From Buttiauxella gaviniae ATCC 51604 (GTDB taxonomy: Bacteria; Pseudomonadota; Gammaproteobacteria; Enterobacterales; Enterobacteriaceae), in assembly GCF_001654835.1 (NCBI RefSeq), contig NZ_LXEP01000007.1, positions 62,001 to 126,000 on the forward strand: a stretch of DNA of 64,000 nt. Direction: 5' to 3'. The translations under genes and the position numbers were made by a program. The notes under the pieces are model-generated. The model did no database searches. It saw only the letters and a program-made list of their open reading frames with translations, and had not been told where the DNA came from. Of the stretch, positions 51,833 through 62,769 are shown piece after piece; position 1 is the stretch's first letter; every line of letters begins with the position of its first letter.

Positions 51833-53047
51833 ATGTCCCCTATCGAAAAATCCAGCAAACTTGATAACGTCTGTTATGACATCCGTGGCCCAGTACTCAA
51901 GGAGGCTAAGCGTCTTGAAGAAGAAGGGAATAAAGTCCTCAAGCTGAATATTGGCAACCCCGCGCCATTTGGCTTTGATGCCCCGGATGAAATTCTTGTC
52001 GATGTGATTCGTAATCTGCCTACTGCTCAGGGTTACTGCGACTCGAAAGGACTCTATACCGCACGTAAAGCCATCATGCAGCATTATCAGGCTCGTGAAA
52101 TGCGGGACGTGACAGTTGAAGATATTTACATCGGCAACGGTGTTTCTGAGCTGATTGTTCAATCGATGCAAGCATTGCTGAACAGCGGTGATGAGATGCT
52201 GGTACCAGCACCTGATTACCCTTTGTGGACCGCGGCAGTTTCGCTTTCTAGTGGTAAAGCCGTTCACTATTTATGTGATGAGTCGGCAGGCTGGTTCCCA
52301 GACCTTGACGATATTCGCGCTAAAATCACACCACGCACTCGCGGCATCGTGATTATTAACCCGAACAACCCAACCGGTGCCGTTTACTCTAAAGAGTTGT
52401 TGCTGGAAGTTGTAGAAATTGCGCGTCAGCATAATTTGATTATTTTTGCTGATGAAATCTACGACAAGATTCTGTACGACGCGGCACAACACCATTCAAT
52501 TGCAGCACTGGCCCCAGACCTGCTAACAGTGACCTTTAATGGGCTGTCCAAAACTTATCGTGTTGCCGGGTTCCGCCAGGGCTGGATGGTTCTGAATGGG
52601 CCGAAGAAGCACGCCAAGGGTTATATCGAAGGGCTGGAGATGCTCGCGTCGATGCGTCTGTGCGCGAACGTGCCTGCTCAGCATGCAATTCAGACTGCTT
52701 TAGGCGGTTATCAGAGTATCAGCGAATTTATCGCACCCGGCGGGCGTCTATACGAACAGCGTAACCGTGCGTGGGAGCTGATTAACGATATTCCTGGTGT
52801 TTCATGTGTGAAACCGCAGGGCGCGCTCTATATGTTCCCGAAAATCGATGCTAAACGTTTTAATATCCACGATGACCAAAAAATGGTGCTGGATTTCTTA
52901 TTGAAAGAAAAAGTGCTTTTGGTTCAAGGAACAGCATTTAACTGGCCGTGGCCTGATCACGTACGTATCGTGACTTTACCGCGTGTTGATGAGCTGGAAA
53001 TGGCCATCAATAAATTTGGTCGTTTCCTCGGCCATTACCACCAATAA
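51833..53047 (+). CDS. alaA: Glutamate-pyruvate aminotransferase AlaA
   Basis: PLP-dependent class I aminotransferase that makes alanine from pyruvate with glutamate. Lys240 in NGLSKTYRVAGFRQGW binds the cofactor, and the INPNNPTGAVY and FADEIYDKILY blocks are present. The start MSPIEKSSKLDNV gives 404 residues (E. coli 405); the frame runs 246 bp further upstream but that part shows no protein character. Confidence 0.96.
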   Translation: MSPIEKSSKLDNVCYDIRGPVLKEAKRLEEEGNKVLKLNIGNPAPFGFDAPDEILVDVIRNLPTAQGYCDSKGLYTARKAIMQHYQAREMRDVTVEDIYIGNGVSELIVQSMQALLNSGDEMLVPAPDYPLWTAAVSLSSGKAVHYLCDESAGWFPDLDDIRAKITPRTRGIVIINPNNPTGAVYSKELLLEVVEIARQHNLIIFADEIYDKILYDAAQHHSIAALAPDLLTVTFNGLSKTYRVAGFRQGWMVLNGPKKHAKGYIEGLEMLASMRLCANVPAQHAIQTALGGYQSISEFIAPGGRLYEQRNRAWELINDIPGVSCVKPQGALYMFPKIDAKRFNIHDDQKMVLDFLLKEKVLLVQGTAFNWPWPDHVRIVTLPRVDELEMAINKFGRFLGHYHQ

Positions 53048-53125
53048 TTCTCACGGGGGAGATGTTTGCATCTTCCCCCGACTCCCCGCACAATGGTTTT
53101 CTTTGCTTACGTACCGAGTGTATCT

Positions 53126-53725
53126 ATGAGCCAAAGCCATTTCTTTGCCCACCTTTCACGCCTGAAATTAATCAATCGTTGGCCGCTGATGCGTAATGTG
53201 CGTACCGAAAATGTTTCGGAGCATAGCCTGCAAGTTGCAATGGTCGCTCATGCATTAGCCGTGATTAAGAATCGTAAATTCAACGGCCAAATTAACGCCG
53301 AACATGTCGCCCTGCTTGCAATGTATCACGATGTCAGTGAGGTTCTTACGGGGGATTTACCAACGCCGGTGAAGTATTTCAACACGCAAATTGCTCATGA
53401 ATACAAAGCTATCGAGAAAATAGCCCAACAGAAATTGATCGATATGGTGCCTGAAGAGTTACGTGACATCTGGGCACCACTGATTGATGAGCATCAGAGC
53501 AGCGACGAGGAGCGCGCCATCGTCAAGCAAGCCGATGCGTTATGCGCCTATCTAAAATGTCTGGAAGAGCTCTCTGCCGGTAACAATGAATTTTTACTGG
53601 CTAAAAGCAGGCTCGAGAAAACGCTGGCTGACCGTCACAGCGAAGAGATGGACTATTTTATGAATGTCTTTGTGCCAAGCTTCCAGCTTTCACTCGATGA
53701 GATTAGCCAGGATTCACCGCTTTAA
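53126..53725 (+). CDS. yfbR: 5'-deoxynucleotidase YfbR
   Basis: HD-domain phosphatase acting on deoxyribonucleoside 5'-monophosphates. His33 and the His68-Asp69 pair ([11 protein letters not shown]) are the metal ligands. I start at [13 protein letters not shown], giving 199 residues, exactly as in E. coli. It follows alaA by 78 bp, on the same strand. An ERIC element follows its stop. Confidence 0.95.
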   Translation: MSQSHFFAHLSRLKLINRWPLMRNVRTENVSEHSLQVAMVAHALAVIKNRKFNGQINAEHVALLAMYHDVSEVLTGDLPTPVKYFNTQIAHEYKAIEKIAQQKLIDMVPEELRDIWAPLIDEHQSSDEERAIVKQADALCAYLKCLEELSAGNNEFLLAKSRLEKTLADRHSEEMDYFMNVFVPSFQLSLDEISQDSPL

Positions 53726-53728
53726 CCT

Positions 53729-53853
53729 ATACCCAAAATAATTGGAGCTGCTTTGAGGCGGCAAGAGAGCAAATCCCCAGTCACTTATCAAAGTAAGTGA
53801 CTGGGGTTTGTAAACGCTGCCAACAAAGATGCGGCTTCAAGTATGAAGGGTAT
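53729..53853. repeat. ERIC element between yfbR and yfbS
   Basis: About 125 bp with ATACCC/GGGTAT ends and the core CCCCAGTCACTT-n7-AAGTAAGTGACTGGGG, nearly symmetrical. It fills the gap between convergent yfbR and yfbS; its last base is the first base of the yfbS stop codon triplet on the plus strand. In this place it could serve as a two-way hairpin. Confidence 0.92.
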
Positions 53854-55685
53854 TAAAACGGGAATAACATCGGCACCATCACCACACTCACCACCATCAC
53901 AATCACGGTAAATGGCACGCCCATCTTCACAAAATCGCTGAACTTATAATTTCCCGGCCCCAGAACAAGCGTATTAACCGGCGATGATACTGGTGTCATG
54001 AATGCAGCGGATGCGGCTAGTGCAACGATCATCGCAAATGGATAAGGGGAAACACCCATCGATTTTGCCGCGGCTAACGCAATAGGCGCCATTAACACCG
54101 CAGTCGCCGTATTTGAAATAAACAAGCCAATCGCGGCGCACATCACAAACAGGCAAATCAGCATCATGTGCGGACCGTAGCCGCCACCCAGGCTCATTAA
54201 CCCATTAACAATTAAATCCACCCCGCCCGTTTTTTGCAATGCAAGGGCGAAAGGCATCATGCCGACAATCAAAATAATACTCGGCCAGTGCACTGCTTTA
54301 TACGCACTTTCCATATCAATACAGCGGAACTTGCCCATCAGCAAACAGGCAATAATAGCCGCGATGGTGTTAGGAATTTCATCGGTCAGCATCAGTGCAA
54401 CCATCAACGCCAGGCAGAAAATAGCGTGCGGAGCCTGGCTATGCGCAGGCGAGGCTTCGCCCTCTTCCACGGGTAAGTTAAGCACCAGGAAATCGCGGCC
54501 TTTGAGTTGCAACTGGCTGATCAGTTTCCAGTCACCCACCACCAGCAAGATATCGCCAAGTTGCAAGGCTTCATCCACCAGCAAGCCTTCCATCGCTTCG
54601 CCATTACGGCGTAACCCGACGACATTCAGGCCGTAGCGCGTACGGAAGCCGATTTCGCGCAGCGTTTGTCCGATTAGCTCAGACTCAGGGATCAGCGAGA
54701 CTTCGGCCATCCCCACATCCAGCGCCTGGTCTGAAAAATACTCACCGCGCAAAACCATCGGCTCAAGCATCTGCTCGCTACAAAACTCGCGTAAATCAAC
54801 TTCAGAAGCTGACATATCAATCAACAGCACGTCACGAACGCGAAATTCAGTGACGCCAGTGACATTGACGATAACCCGGCGGAATTTGCGCCAGCGCTCA
54901 AGTCCTATGACGTTTGCACCATAACGCTCTCGCAGTTTTAAATCATCAAGACGGCGCCCAACCATCGGTGAACCTGGGCGAATTGCGAGACGACGCGCAC
55001 GGCCAGTCAGCCGGTAATCTTTAATTAGATCGCGAAACGTACGGCGGCGCCAGTCTTGCTTGCCATCGTCTTTGTTCTGCCCTTTTAGTGCAAAACGCGC
55101 AATCAGCATATAGCCGATACCCAGCAATAAGATGACCAGGCCAATAGGCGTAACGCTAAAGAAATGGAAGCCCTGCAACCCTTCACGCAGCAATTCGCTA
55201 TTTACGACCAGATTGGGTGGTGTTGCGACTAGCGTCATCATGCCGCTAATTAACCCGGCAAAACTGAGAGGCATCATTAAACGCGATGGCGAGGTTTTCA
55301 TGCGCATTGAAACACTGAGTACCACTGGGATAAATATTGCGACCACACCCGTTGAACTCATAAATGCGCCAAGCCCCGCAACGGTAAGCATCAGCAAAAC
55401 CAGCATTTTGGTTTCGCTGCTACCCGCAACATCCACCAGCCACGAACCCATTTTTGTGGCTACACCCGTGCGTACAAGGCCATCGCCAATAATAAAGAGT
55501 GCGGCAATAAGAATAACGTTGGGATCGCTAAAACCTGAGAAGGCTTCGTTGAGAGTAAGTGTGCCACTGAGGACAAACGCAATAATGACAAGTAAAGCGA
55601 TCGCATCCATACGCACTTTTCCAGTGGCGAATAACACCACCGCAATTGCTAATAGTGATAAGACCCAAATCAATTCTGAGTTCAA
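53853..55685 (-). CDS. yfbS: SLC13/DASS-family transporter YfbS with TrkA-C domains
   Basis: Inner-membrane anion transporter-like protein of 610 residues, as in E. coli. Membrane helices lie at both ends, split by a cytoplasmic part (about 205-390) with two TrkA-C (RCK_C) regulatory domains. The substrate is not known. A blocky [15 protein letters not shown] segment is the second conserved transport motif of the family. Confidence 0.93.
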   Translation of the reverse strand: MNSELIWVLSLLAIAVVLFATGKVRMDAIALLVIIAFVLSGTLTLNEAFSGFSDPNVILIAALFIIGDGLVRTGVATKMGSWLVDVAGSSETKMLVLLMLTVAGLGAFMSSTGVVAIFIPVVLSVSMRMKTSPSRLMMPLSFAGLISGMMTLVATPPNLVVNSELLREGLQGFHFFSVTPIGLVILLLGIGYMLIARFALKGQNKDDGKQDWRRRTFRDLIKDYRLTGRARRLAIRPGSPMVGRRLDDLKLRERYGANVIGLERWRKFRRVIVNVTGVTEFRVRDVLLIDMSASEVDLREFCSEQMLEPMVLRGEYFSDQALDVGMAEVSLIPESELIGQTLREIGFRTRYGLNVVGLRRNGEAMEGLLVDEALQLGDILLVVGDWKLISQLQLKGRDFLVLNLPVEEGEASPAHSQAPHAIFCLALMVALMLTDEIPNTIAAIIACLLMGKFRCIDMESAYKAVHWPSIILIVGMMPFALALQKTGGVDLIVNGLMSLGGGYGPHMMLICLFVMCAAIGLFISNTATAVLMAPIALAAAKSMGVSPYPFAMIVALAASAAFMTPVSSPVNTLVLGPGNYKFSDFVKMGVPFTVIVMVVSVVMVPMLFPF

Positions 55686-55728
55686 AACAAATCCTTTGTG
55701 GTTGTCTCAGGGGGAAAAATTTTGCCAT

Positions 55729-55753
55729 AAAAAAGCCCCGCAATCGCGGGGCT
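55729..55753 (-). terminator. Terminator after yfbT
   Basis: AGCCCCGC/GCGGGGCT stem with a 4-nt loop and six T on the minus strand, 11 bp after the yfbT stop, before yfbS. Confidence 0.92.
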
Positions 55754-55764
55754 AAATCATGTGT

Positions 55765-56424
55765 TTAGTGTTTTCTAAGCACTTCGACTGTGCCATCTGG
55801 CAGCTTCTGAACCAGAAGCTCAGTCAACGAATGCAGAGCATAGTCGACATGCTCAAGCCGTGGTGTATCGGCCGGTGCATTGACTGCGATAACATGGCAA
55901 CCTGCAGCCAGACCAGAAAGTACACCAGCTGGCGCATCTTCTACGACAGCGCATTCTTCAGGCTCTAAACCTAATAATTGCGCACCGAGTAAGTAGGCAT
56001 CCGGTTCAGGTTTGCCTCGGGCGACACGTTCAGCCGTAACAAGCACTTCAGGCTCTGGCAATCCGCCTGCAGCACGACGAGCTGAAGCCACAGGTAATGA
56101 ACCAGAGGTCACGATAGCCCATGGAATGCCCGCTTCGTTCAGATGAGTCAACAGCTCAACAGCCCCTGGCAATGCCACAATACCGTCGGTATCTTCAGAC
56201 TCGATTTTCTCAAGACGGAAAAACTCCTGCTGGATCTCTTCTTCAGACGCTCCCGCCATAAAATGACGCAGCGAAGTTATCGCCTGCTTACCATGAATGA
56301 AGCCTAATACTTCTTGCGGCGAAATATCGAAACGCTTAGCCCAGTTAATCCATGCACGCTCAACCGCTGGCAGGGAGTCAACCAGAGTCCCATCCAAATC
56401 AAACAAGAAACCTTTGCACTTCAC
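55765..56424 (-). CDS. yfbT: HAD-family sugar phosphatase
   Basis: Haloacid dehalogenase-type phosphatase (also named hxpA) acting on hexitol and sugar phosphates in E. coli. The nucleophile Asp9 and Asp11 are in FLFDLDGTLVDS, motif II in IVTSGS, Lys in RGKPEPDAY and the acidic motif IV in VVEDAPAGV. I start it at GTG 56424, 7 bp after GGGGAG, giving 219 residues (E. coli 216); an ATG seven codons earlier is an alternative. It lies 13 bp after yfbU. Confidence 0.92.
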   Translation of the reverse strand: MKCKGFLFDLDGTLVDSLPAVERAWINWAKRFDISPQEVLGFIHGKQAITSLRHFMAGASEEEIQQEFFRLEKIESEDTDGIVALPGAVELLTHLNEAGIPWAIVTSGSLPVASARRAAGGLPEPEVLVTAERVARGKPEPDAYLLGAQLLGLEPEECAVVEDAPAGVLSGLAAGCHVIAVNAPADTPRLEHVDYALHSLTELLVQKLPDGTVEVLRKH

Positions 56425-56437
56425 GACGCGTCTCCCC

Positions 56438-56935
<498 letters not shown>

Positions 56936-57004
56936 TTAGCTCCTGTTGCGCAGAATCACTCCTGCGAAAAAATATCCTTCTATATATGCGTAACGGCAGG
57001 GATT

Positions 57005-57460
57005 TTACAAATCATCAAGAAAAGTTTTATCCAACTGCTTAAACGCACGTTTCAGTACTTCAGCGAGCGCCTGGTAATCTGGCTTGCCTTCAATCGGTGT
57101 TAGCGCCTGCCCTGCTTCCTGTAATTTGCCGCGCACTTCGTAGAACCAGCTCAAAATGGTCGGCGGCAGTGGCGTAACTGAGCGCTTTCCTAGCCACCAT
57201 AAACCCTGCATTGGTAAGCTACAGGCGAATAATGCGGTTGCGACTGCGGGGCCAAGTTGGCCGCCAAGGGCAATCTGCCAGGTAAGCGTAAACACAGCAA
57301 GTGGGGGCATAAAGCGGATGGCAAAACGTGTGGCGCGGATAACACGATTTTCTACAAAGACTGGCGCGAGGCGTTTATCGACAGGCCAGGTCTTAGAATA
57401 GTGTTGCCCACGGCTGAATATGCTAAACCAGCTGGCGTGGCTTTTTAGGGGTGTCGACAT
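57005..57460 (-). CDS. yfbV: UPF0208 membrane protein YfbV
   Basis: Inner-membrane protein of 151 residues, as in E. coli, with two helices near residues 50-95 ([21 protein letters not shown]). E. coli YfbV has been linked to insulating the Ter macrodomain of the chromosome, which is worth noting beside the rearrangement seen in this window. It is separate from yfbU by a 72-bp gap. Confidence 0.93.
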   Translation of the reverse strand: MSTPLKSHASWFSIFSRGQHYSKTWPVDKRLAPVFVENRVIRATRFAIRFMPPLAVFTLTWQIALGGQLGPAVATALFACSLPMQGLWWLGKRSVTPLPPTILSWFYEVRGKLQEAGQALTPIEGKPDYQALAEVLKRAFKQLDKTFLDDL

Positions 57461-57796
57461 GGCTTTACCTCAACTTCACATATAAAAAATAAAATTTTTG
57501 TGCAAAACAACAACTCTAAATTACATGGTTCAAAATCTTTTGTCTTTAGCTGCTGCAATCGGGTATCCTGTGCCGGCCTTGATGGCCGTAGAAGGGAAAC
57601 CGCAGGTTGTCAATTTTTTGCTCAGTCAGCCGTTGCCGAAAAATCGCGCAACATGGCGTAAACTCTAGAGTATTTATTCGTCATGCCAAAAAAACGCTTC
57701 TGGCATGACGTTAATCATAAATGTCAGGCTCATCATGCGCTACGCTGAGAGACTAACTGACGTTTTTTTAGCCACATATTAATAGTAGGTACTTCC
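57461..57796 (+). promoter_or_regulatory. ackA promoter and structured leader
   Basis: 336 bp between divergent yfbV and ackA. A perfect 10-bp inverted repeat (CGTCATGCCA at 57679-57688 with TGGCATGACG at 57701-57710) precedes a second, weaker structure ending CTGACGTTTTTTT near 57766, which resembles a terminator within the leader. An 8- to 10-nt spaced ribosome site (TAGGT) precedes the ATG. No specific promoter hexamers were fixed. Confidence 0.5.
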
Positions 57797-58999
57797 ATGT
57801 CGAGTAAGTTAGTACTGGTTCTGAACTGCGGTAGCTCTTCACTGAAATTTGCAATCATTGATGCAGTAAACGGTGACGAGTACCTTTCTGGTTTAGCCGA
57901 ATGTTTCCATCTTCCTGAAGCACGTATCAAATGGAAAATGGATGGCGGTAAACAAGAAGCGGCTTTGGGTGCAGGCGCCGCTCACAGCGAAGCTCTTAAC
58001 TTTATGGTTAATACCATTCTGGCACAAAAACCTGAATTGTCCGAGCAGCTGACTGCTATCGGCCACCGTGTTGTTCACGGCGGCGAGAAGTACACCAGCT
58101 CCGTCGTTATCGACGAGACCGTGATTCAGGGTATCAAAGATACTGCTTCTTTTGCACCACTGCATAACCCGGCACACCTGATCGGTATTGCTGAAGCACT
58201 GAAATCTTTCCCTAAACTGGCTGATAAAAACGTTGCTGTGTTTGACACCGCGTTCCATCAGACCATGCCAGAAGAATCTTACCTCTATGCTCTGCCGTAC
58301 AACCTGTACAGAGAGCATGGCGTTCGTCGTTACGGCGCACACGGCACCAGCCACTTCTATGTGACTCAAGAAGCCGCGAAAATGCTGAACAAGCCAGTGG
58401 AAGAAGTGAACCTGATCACTTGCCACCTGGGCAACGGCGGTTCTGTTTCTGCTATCCGTAACGGCAAGTGTGTTGACACCTCTATGGGTCTGACTCCGCT
58501 GGAAGGTCTGGTAATGGGCACCCGTTCTGGTGACATCGATCCAGCTATCATCTTCCACCTGCACGATTCCCTGGGCATGAGCGTTGACGATATCAACAAA
58601 ATGCTGACTAAAGAGTCTGGCCTGTTGGGTCTGACTGAAGTCACCAGCGACTGCCGTTATGTCGAAGACAACTACACCACTAAAGAAGATGCTAAACGTG
58701 CAATGGACGTGTTCTGCCATCGTCTGGCGAAATACATCGGTTCTTACACTGCACTGATGGAAGGTCGTTTGGACGGCGTTGTGTTCACTGGTGGTATCGG
58801 TGAAAACGCTGCAATGGTACGTGAACTGTCTCTGGGCAAACTGGGTGTTCTGGGCTTTGAAGTTGACCACGAACGCAACCTGGCTGCTCGTTTCGGCAAA
58901 TCAGGCTACATCAACAAAGAGGGTACCGTTCCTGCGATGGTCATTCCGACCAACGAAGAACTGGTTATCGCTCAGGATGCATCTCGCCTGACCGCTTGA
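57797..58999 (+). CDS. ackA: Acetate kinase
   Basis: Interconverts acetyl phosphate plus ADP with acetate plus ATP. ASKHA-family marks are [10 protein letters not shown] at the start, HGTSHFYV with the catalytic His, [11 protein letters not shown], and [10 protein letters not shown]. It has 400 residues, identical in length to E. coli. It is the first gene of ackA-pta. Confidence 0.98.
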   Translation: MSSKLVLVLNCGSSSLKFAIIDAVNGDEYLSGLAECFHLPEARIKWKMDGGKQEAALGAGAAHSEALNFMVNTILAQKPELSEQLTAIGHRVVHGGEKYTSSVVIDETVIQGIKDTASFAPLHNPAHLIGIAEALKSFPKLADKNVAVFDTAFHQTMPEESYLYALPYNLYREHGVRRYGAHGTSHFYVTQEAAKMLNKPVEEVNLITCHLGNGGSVSAIRNGKCVDTSMGLTPLEGLVMGTRSGDIDPAIIFHLHDSLGMSVDDINKMLTKESGLLGLTEVTSDCRYVEDNYTTKEDAKRAMDVFCHRLAKYIGSYTALMEGRLDGVVFTGGIGENAAMVRELSLGKLGVLGFEVDHERNLAARFGKSGYINKEGTVPAMVIPTNEELVIAQDASRLTA

Positions 59000-59008
59000 T
59001 TCTCCTTA

Positions 59009-59028
59009 CCGCCAGCCTTCGCTGGCGG
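59009..59028 (+). repeat. Hairpin after ackA
   Basis: Perfect 8-bp stem CCGCCAGC/GCTGGCGG with a CTTC loop, followed by TGTTGTTTTCT. It may cause partial termination or set the relative amounts of ackA and pta mRNA. Confidence 0.6.
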
Positions 59029-59057
59029 TGTTGTTTTCTGAGCCCTGAAAAGGGCTG

Positions 59058-59114
59058 TACCCAAAATAATTCGAGTTGCTGCAATCCTCTGCGACCCGAA
59101 CTATGCCGGGTATA
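59058..59114. repeat. ERIC remnant between ackA and pta
   Basis: The left end CCCAAAATAATTCGAGTTGC is perfect ERIC, and the right end reads GAACTATGCCGGGTATA. The centre of about 70 bp is missing. It covers most of the ackA-pta gap and ends 17 bp before the pta start. Confidence 0.8.
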
Positions 59115-59131
59115 TACAAAGAGGTTATACC

Positions 59132-61273
59132 GTGTCCCGTACTATTATGTTGATCCCTACCGGAACCAGCGTCGGCCTGACCAGCGTCAGCCTTGGTGTT
59201 ATCCGTGCTATGGAACAAAAAGGCGTTCGCCTTAGCGTTTTCAAACCTATCGCCCAACCGCGTACCGGTGACGATACTCCAGATCAAACCACCAGCATTG
59301 TGCGTGCTAACTCCAACATCCCAACGGCTGAGCCGCTGCACATGAATCACGTTGAGTCGCTGCTGTCGAGCAACCAACAAGACGTGCTGATGGAAGAGAT
59401 CATTGCCAACTTCCACGCCAGCAGCAAAGACGCTGAAGTGGTTCTGGTTGAAGGTCTGGTTCCTACTCGTAAACATCAGTTTGCGCAGTCTCTGAACTAC
59501 GAAATCGCAAAAACGCTGAACGCTGAAATCGTCTTCGTTATGTCGCTGGGCAACAACTCCCCAGAGCAGATGAAAGAGCGTATCGAGCTGGCACGTAGCA
59601 GCTTCGGCGGCAGCAAGAACACCAACATCACTGGCGTAATCATTAACAAACTGAATGCCCCAGTTGATGAGCAAGGTCGTACTCGCCCTGACCTGTCCGA
59701 GATTTTTGATGACTCCACTAAAGCGAGCATCGCTAACATCGATCCTAAAGCACTGTTTGCCGACAGCCCGCTGCCAGTTCTGGGCTGTGTGCCATGGAGC
59801 TTTGATCTGATTGCTACTCGTGCAATTGATATGGCGCGTCACCTGAACGCAACCATCATCAACGAAGGCGACATCAAAACTCGTCGCGTGAAGTCTGTGA
59901 CTTTCTGTGCGCGTAGCATTCCGCACATGCTGGAACACTTCCGTCCAGGTTCTTTGCTGGTGACTTCAGCAGACCGTCCAGACGTGCTGGTTGCAGCGTG
60001 CCTGGCTGCAATGAACGGTGTGGACATCGGTGCAGTTCTGCTGACCGGCGGTTACGAAATGGACCCACGCGTGACCAAACTGTGTGAGCGTGCATTCGCA
60101 ACTGGCCTGCCGCTGTTCATGGTTGACACTAACACCTGGCAGACTTCCCTGAGCCTGCAAAGCTTCAACCTGGAAGTCCCAACTGACGACCATCAGCGTA
60201 TCGAGAAAGTGCAGGAATATGTGGCAAGCCACATTGATGCAAACTGGATTGAATCTCTGACCGCTACTTCCGAGCGTAGCCGTCGTCTGTCTCCTCCAGC
60301 GTTCCGTTATCAGCTCACTGAGCTGGCACGTAAAGCGGGCAAACGCGTTGTTCTGCCAGAAGGCGAAGAGCCACGTACCGTGAAAGCGGCATCTATCTGT
60401 GCTGAACGCGGTATCGCAACTTGCGTACTTTTGGGTAACCCGGATGAAATCACCCGTGTTGCTGCGGCACAAGGTGTTGAGTTGAGTGCTGGCATCGAAA
60501 TCGTTGACCCGGAAGTGGTTCGCGAGAGCTACGTTGCACGTTTGGTTGAGCTGCGTAAGAGCAAAGGCATGACCGAAGCCGTTGCGCGTGAGCAACTGGA
60601 AGACAACGTTGTGCTGGGTACTTTGATGCTTGAGCAAGACGAAGTTGACGGTCTGGTTTCTGGTGCTGTTCACACTACCGCGAACACCATTCGTCCACCG
60701 TTACAGCTGATCAAAACTGCACCAGGCAGCTCTTTGGTTTCTTCCGTGTTCTTCATGCTGCTGCCAGAACAGGTTTATGTTTACGGCGACTGCGCGATCA
60801 ACCCGGATCCAACTGCTGAGCAACTGGCAGAAATCGCTATTCAGTCTGCGGATTCCGCTGCTGCATTCGGTATCGATCCACGCGTTGCAATGCTGTCCTA
60901 CTCCACCGGCACTTCTGGTGCAGGTAGCGACGTTGAGAAAGTACGTGAAGCTACACGTATTGCTCAAGAAAAACGTCCTGACCTGGTCATCGATGGTCCG
61001 TTGCAGTACGACGCCGCAGTTATGGCTGACGTTGCTAAATCCAAAGCGCCAAACTCACCGGTTGCGGGTCGCGCTACCGTGTTCATCTTCCCAGACCTGA
61101 ACACCGGTAACACCACCTATAAAGCGGTACAGCGCTCAGCAGACCTGATCTCCATCGGGCCAATGCTGCAAGGTATGCGTAAACCAGTCAACGACCTGTC
61201 TCGTGGCGCACTGGTAGACGATATCGTTTACACCATCGCTCTGACTGCGATTCAGTCTTCTCAACAAGACTAA
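59132..61273 (+). CDS. pta: Phosphate acetyltransferase
   Basis: Converts acetyl-CoA and phosphate to acetyl phosphate. The long form of 713 residues (E. coli 714) has an N-terminal P-loop-like regulatory domain (start [15 protein letters not shown]), a DRTGG-type middle and the catalytic C-terminal domain from about residue 390 ([18 protein letters not shown]). The start is a GTG-ATG-free MSRT; the codon is GTG after an AGAGG ribosome site. Confidence 0.97.
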   Translation: MSRTIMLIPTGTSVGLTSVSLGVIRAMEQKGVRLSVFKPIAQPRTGDDTPDQTTSIVRANSNIPTAEPLHMNHVESLLSSNQQDVLMEEIIANFHASSKDAEVVLVEGLVPTRKHQFAQSLNYEIAKTLNAEIVFVMSLGNNSPEQMKERIELARSSFGGSKNTNITGVIINKLNAPVDEQGRTRPDLSEIFDDSTKASIANIDPKALFADSPLPVLGCVPWSFDLIATRAIDMARHLNATIINEGDIKTRRVKSVTFCARSIPHMLEHFRPGSLLVTSADRPDVLVAACLAAMNGVDIGAVLLTGGYEMDPRVTKLCERAFATGLPLFMVDTNTWQTSLSLQSFNLEVPTDDHQRIEKVQEYVASHIDANWIESLTATSERSRRLSPPAFRYQLTELARKAGKRVVLPEGEEPRTVKAASICAERGIATCVLLGNPDEITRVAAAQGVELSAGIEIVDPEVVRESYVARLVELRKSKGMTEAVAREQLEDNVVLGTLMLEQDEVDGLVSGAVHTTANTIRPPLQLIKTAPGSSLVSSVFFMLLPEQVYVYGDCAINPDPTAEQLAEIAIQSADSAAAFGIDPRVAMLSYSTGTSGAGSDVEKVREATRIAQEKRPDLVIDGPLQYDAAVMADVAKSKAPNSPVAGRATVFIFPDLNTGNTTYKAVQRSADLISIGPMLQGMRKPVNDLSRGALVDDIVYTIALTAIQSSQQD

Positions 61274-61291
61274 GTTCTTCTGAGAAGCAAC

Positions 61292-61319
61292 AAGGCCGCA
61301 TTTATATGCGGCCTTTTTT
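61292..61319 (+). terminator. Terminator after pta
   Basis: AAGGCCGCAT/ATGCGGCCTT stem, 4-nt loop, then TTTTTT. It closes the ackA-pta unit. Confidence 0.92.
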
Positions 61320-61660
61320 ATTATCTTTCACCCCTCCCGATCCAGCTTATCGTCGTACCCTCCCCACTCTTCTATTCTGCTGTTAATCACAAAAATCACA
61401 TCGCTTTTCTGAGTTATCTTGACAACCTAAATGAGTAGTGGCAATTCTGCTTCACCGATTGAGCAAATGTAAATCAGATGATAAATAAAAGTTTAATTTC
61501 TGGTTTCACGGTAGCAAGATGGGGATGTTCAGCATAATTCTTGAGTGAAACAGTGATAAAGGAAATTTACCTTATATTGCAATAAGTTAAAACATACCCT
61601 TCGCCTCAGCGATGCCGTACAGAGGCGATTATCGTGTTCGGATCAGCGAGGAGCAGAAAG
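61320..61660 (+). promoter_or_regulatory. Upstream region of the sugar ABC operon
   Basis: About 340 bp, AT-rich, with no gene. A TTGACA near 61419-61424 has no good -10 at the usual distance. AATCACAAAAATCACATCG near 61386 contains TCACA half sites compatible with CRP, but no full palindrome. No regulator gene is present within the window. Confidence 0.35.
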
Positions 61661-62707
61661 ATGCAATATCGTACTATGTTCAAAGCAACCCTTATGGTCG
61701 TATTAGGTTTTACTGGCGCAGTTCATGCTCAGGAAGCGGCAACCGTCGCCTTTTTAATGCCTGACCAGGCCTCGACCCGTTACGAACAACATGATTTCCC
61801 CGGCTTTAAAACCGAGCTAAATAAGATTTGCCAGCAGTGCAAAGTTATCTACCAAAACGCCAACGCCAATGCCTCGTTGCAACAACAGCAATTCAACTCA
61901 GCGATTGCCCAGGGCGCGAAAGTCATTGTGCTTGATCCTGTTGATTCATCCGCCGCCGCGGGCCTGGTAGAAATTGCGCACTCCCAAGGCGTCAAAGTGA
62001 TTGCCTACGATCGCCCTATCCCCGCAAAACCTGCCGATTTTTATATTTCGTTTGATAACGAAGGAATCGGATATGCCATTTCCAAATCGCTGGTTGAGCA
62101 CATGAAAACATCCGGCGTTCCCGCAGGCGCAGGCGTGCTTGAAATCAACGGTTCGCCGACGGATGCCGCGGCGGGTCTGATTCGCGATGGTATTCATCGT
62201 GGGCTTAAAGACTCGGGCTATAAAACACTGGCAGAATTTGACACGCCAGAGTGGGCTCCGCCAAAAGCGCAGGAGTGGACCGCAGGCCAAATCACGCGTT
62301 TTAGTGACCAGATTAAAGGCGTTGTGGCGGCAAACGACGGCACTGGCGGCGGTGCCATTGCCGCATTCAAAGCGGGTGGCGTGCAGCCGATTCCACCGGT
62401 TACCGGTAATGATGCGACCATTGCCGCACTACAGTTAATTATCGCAGGCGATCAATACAACACTATTTCTAAACCATCGGAAATTGTCGCCGCGGCTGCC
62501 GCCAATGTTGCCGTGCAATTAATTAACGGGCAGACACCGAAAGCGACTTCGACTCTCTATAACACGCCTTCGCAGCTATTTGTCCCGGCAGTTATTACGT
62601 CCAAAAATATCAAAGCAGAAATTTTTGATAAGAAAATCCAGACCCCGGAACAGGTTTGTACGGGTGAATATCAAGAGGCCTGTAAGAAATTAGGTATTAC
62701 TCACTAA
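61661..62707 (+). CDS. Sugar ABC transporter substrate-binding protein (CUT2 type)
   Basis: Periplasmic binding protein of 348 residues with a signal peptide to about residue 23 (AVHA/QEA). The XylF/RbsB-like fold is suggested by VAFLMPDQASTRYEQHD, VIVLDPVDSSAAAGL, VIAYDRPI and VVAANDGTGGGAIAA; XylF-like resemblance is the strongest, so xylose or a related sugar is possible. The C-terminal CTGEYQEACKKLGI tail is a feature I associate with XylF-like proteins outside the enterics. The start is the ATG after GGAG, 7 bp away; an in-frame GTG lies 27 bp upstream. Confidence 0.88.
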   Translation: MQYRTMFKATLMVVLGFTGAVHAQEAATVAFLMPDQASTRYEQHDFPGFKTELNKICQQCKVIYQNANANASLQQQQFNSAIAQGAKVIVLDPVDSSAAAGLVEIAHSQGVKVIAYDRPIPAKPADFYISFDNEGIGYAISKSLVEHMKTSGVPAGAGVLEINGSPTDAAAGLIRDGIHRGLKDSGYKTLAEFDTPEWAPPKAQEWTAGQITRFSDQIKGVVAANDGTGGGAIAAFKAGGVQPIPPVTGNDATIAALQLIIAGDQYNTISKPSEIVAAAAANVAVQLINGQTPKATSTLYNTPSQLFVPAVITSKNIKAEIFDKKIQTPEQVCTGEYQEACKKLGITH

Positions 62708-62769
62708 GTCACGACTCATGCGTCCGTAAATCTTCTTACGGACGCACTGACGATATTAAGGTTCTGGCT

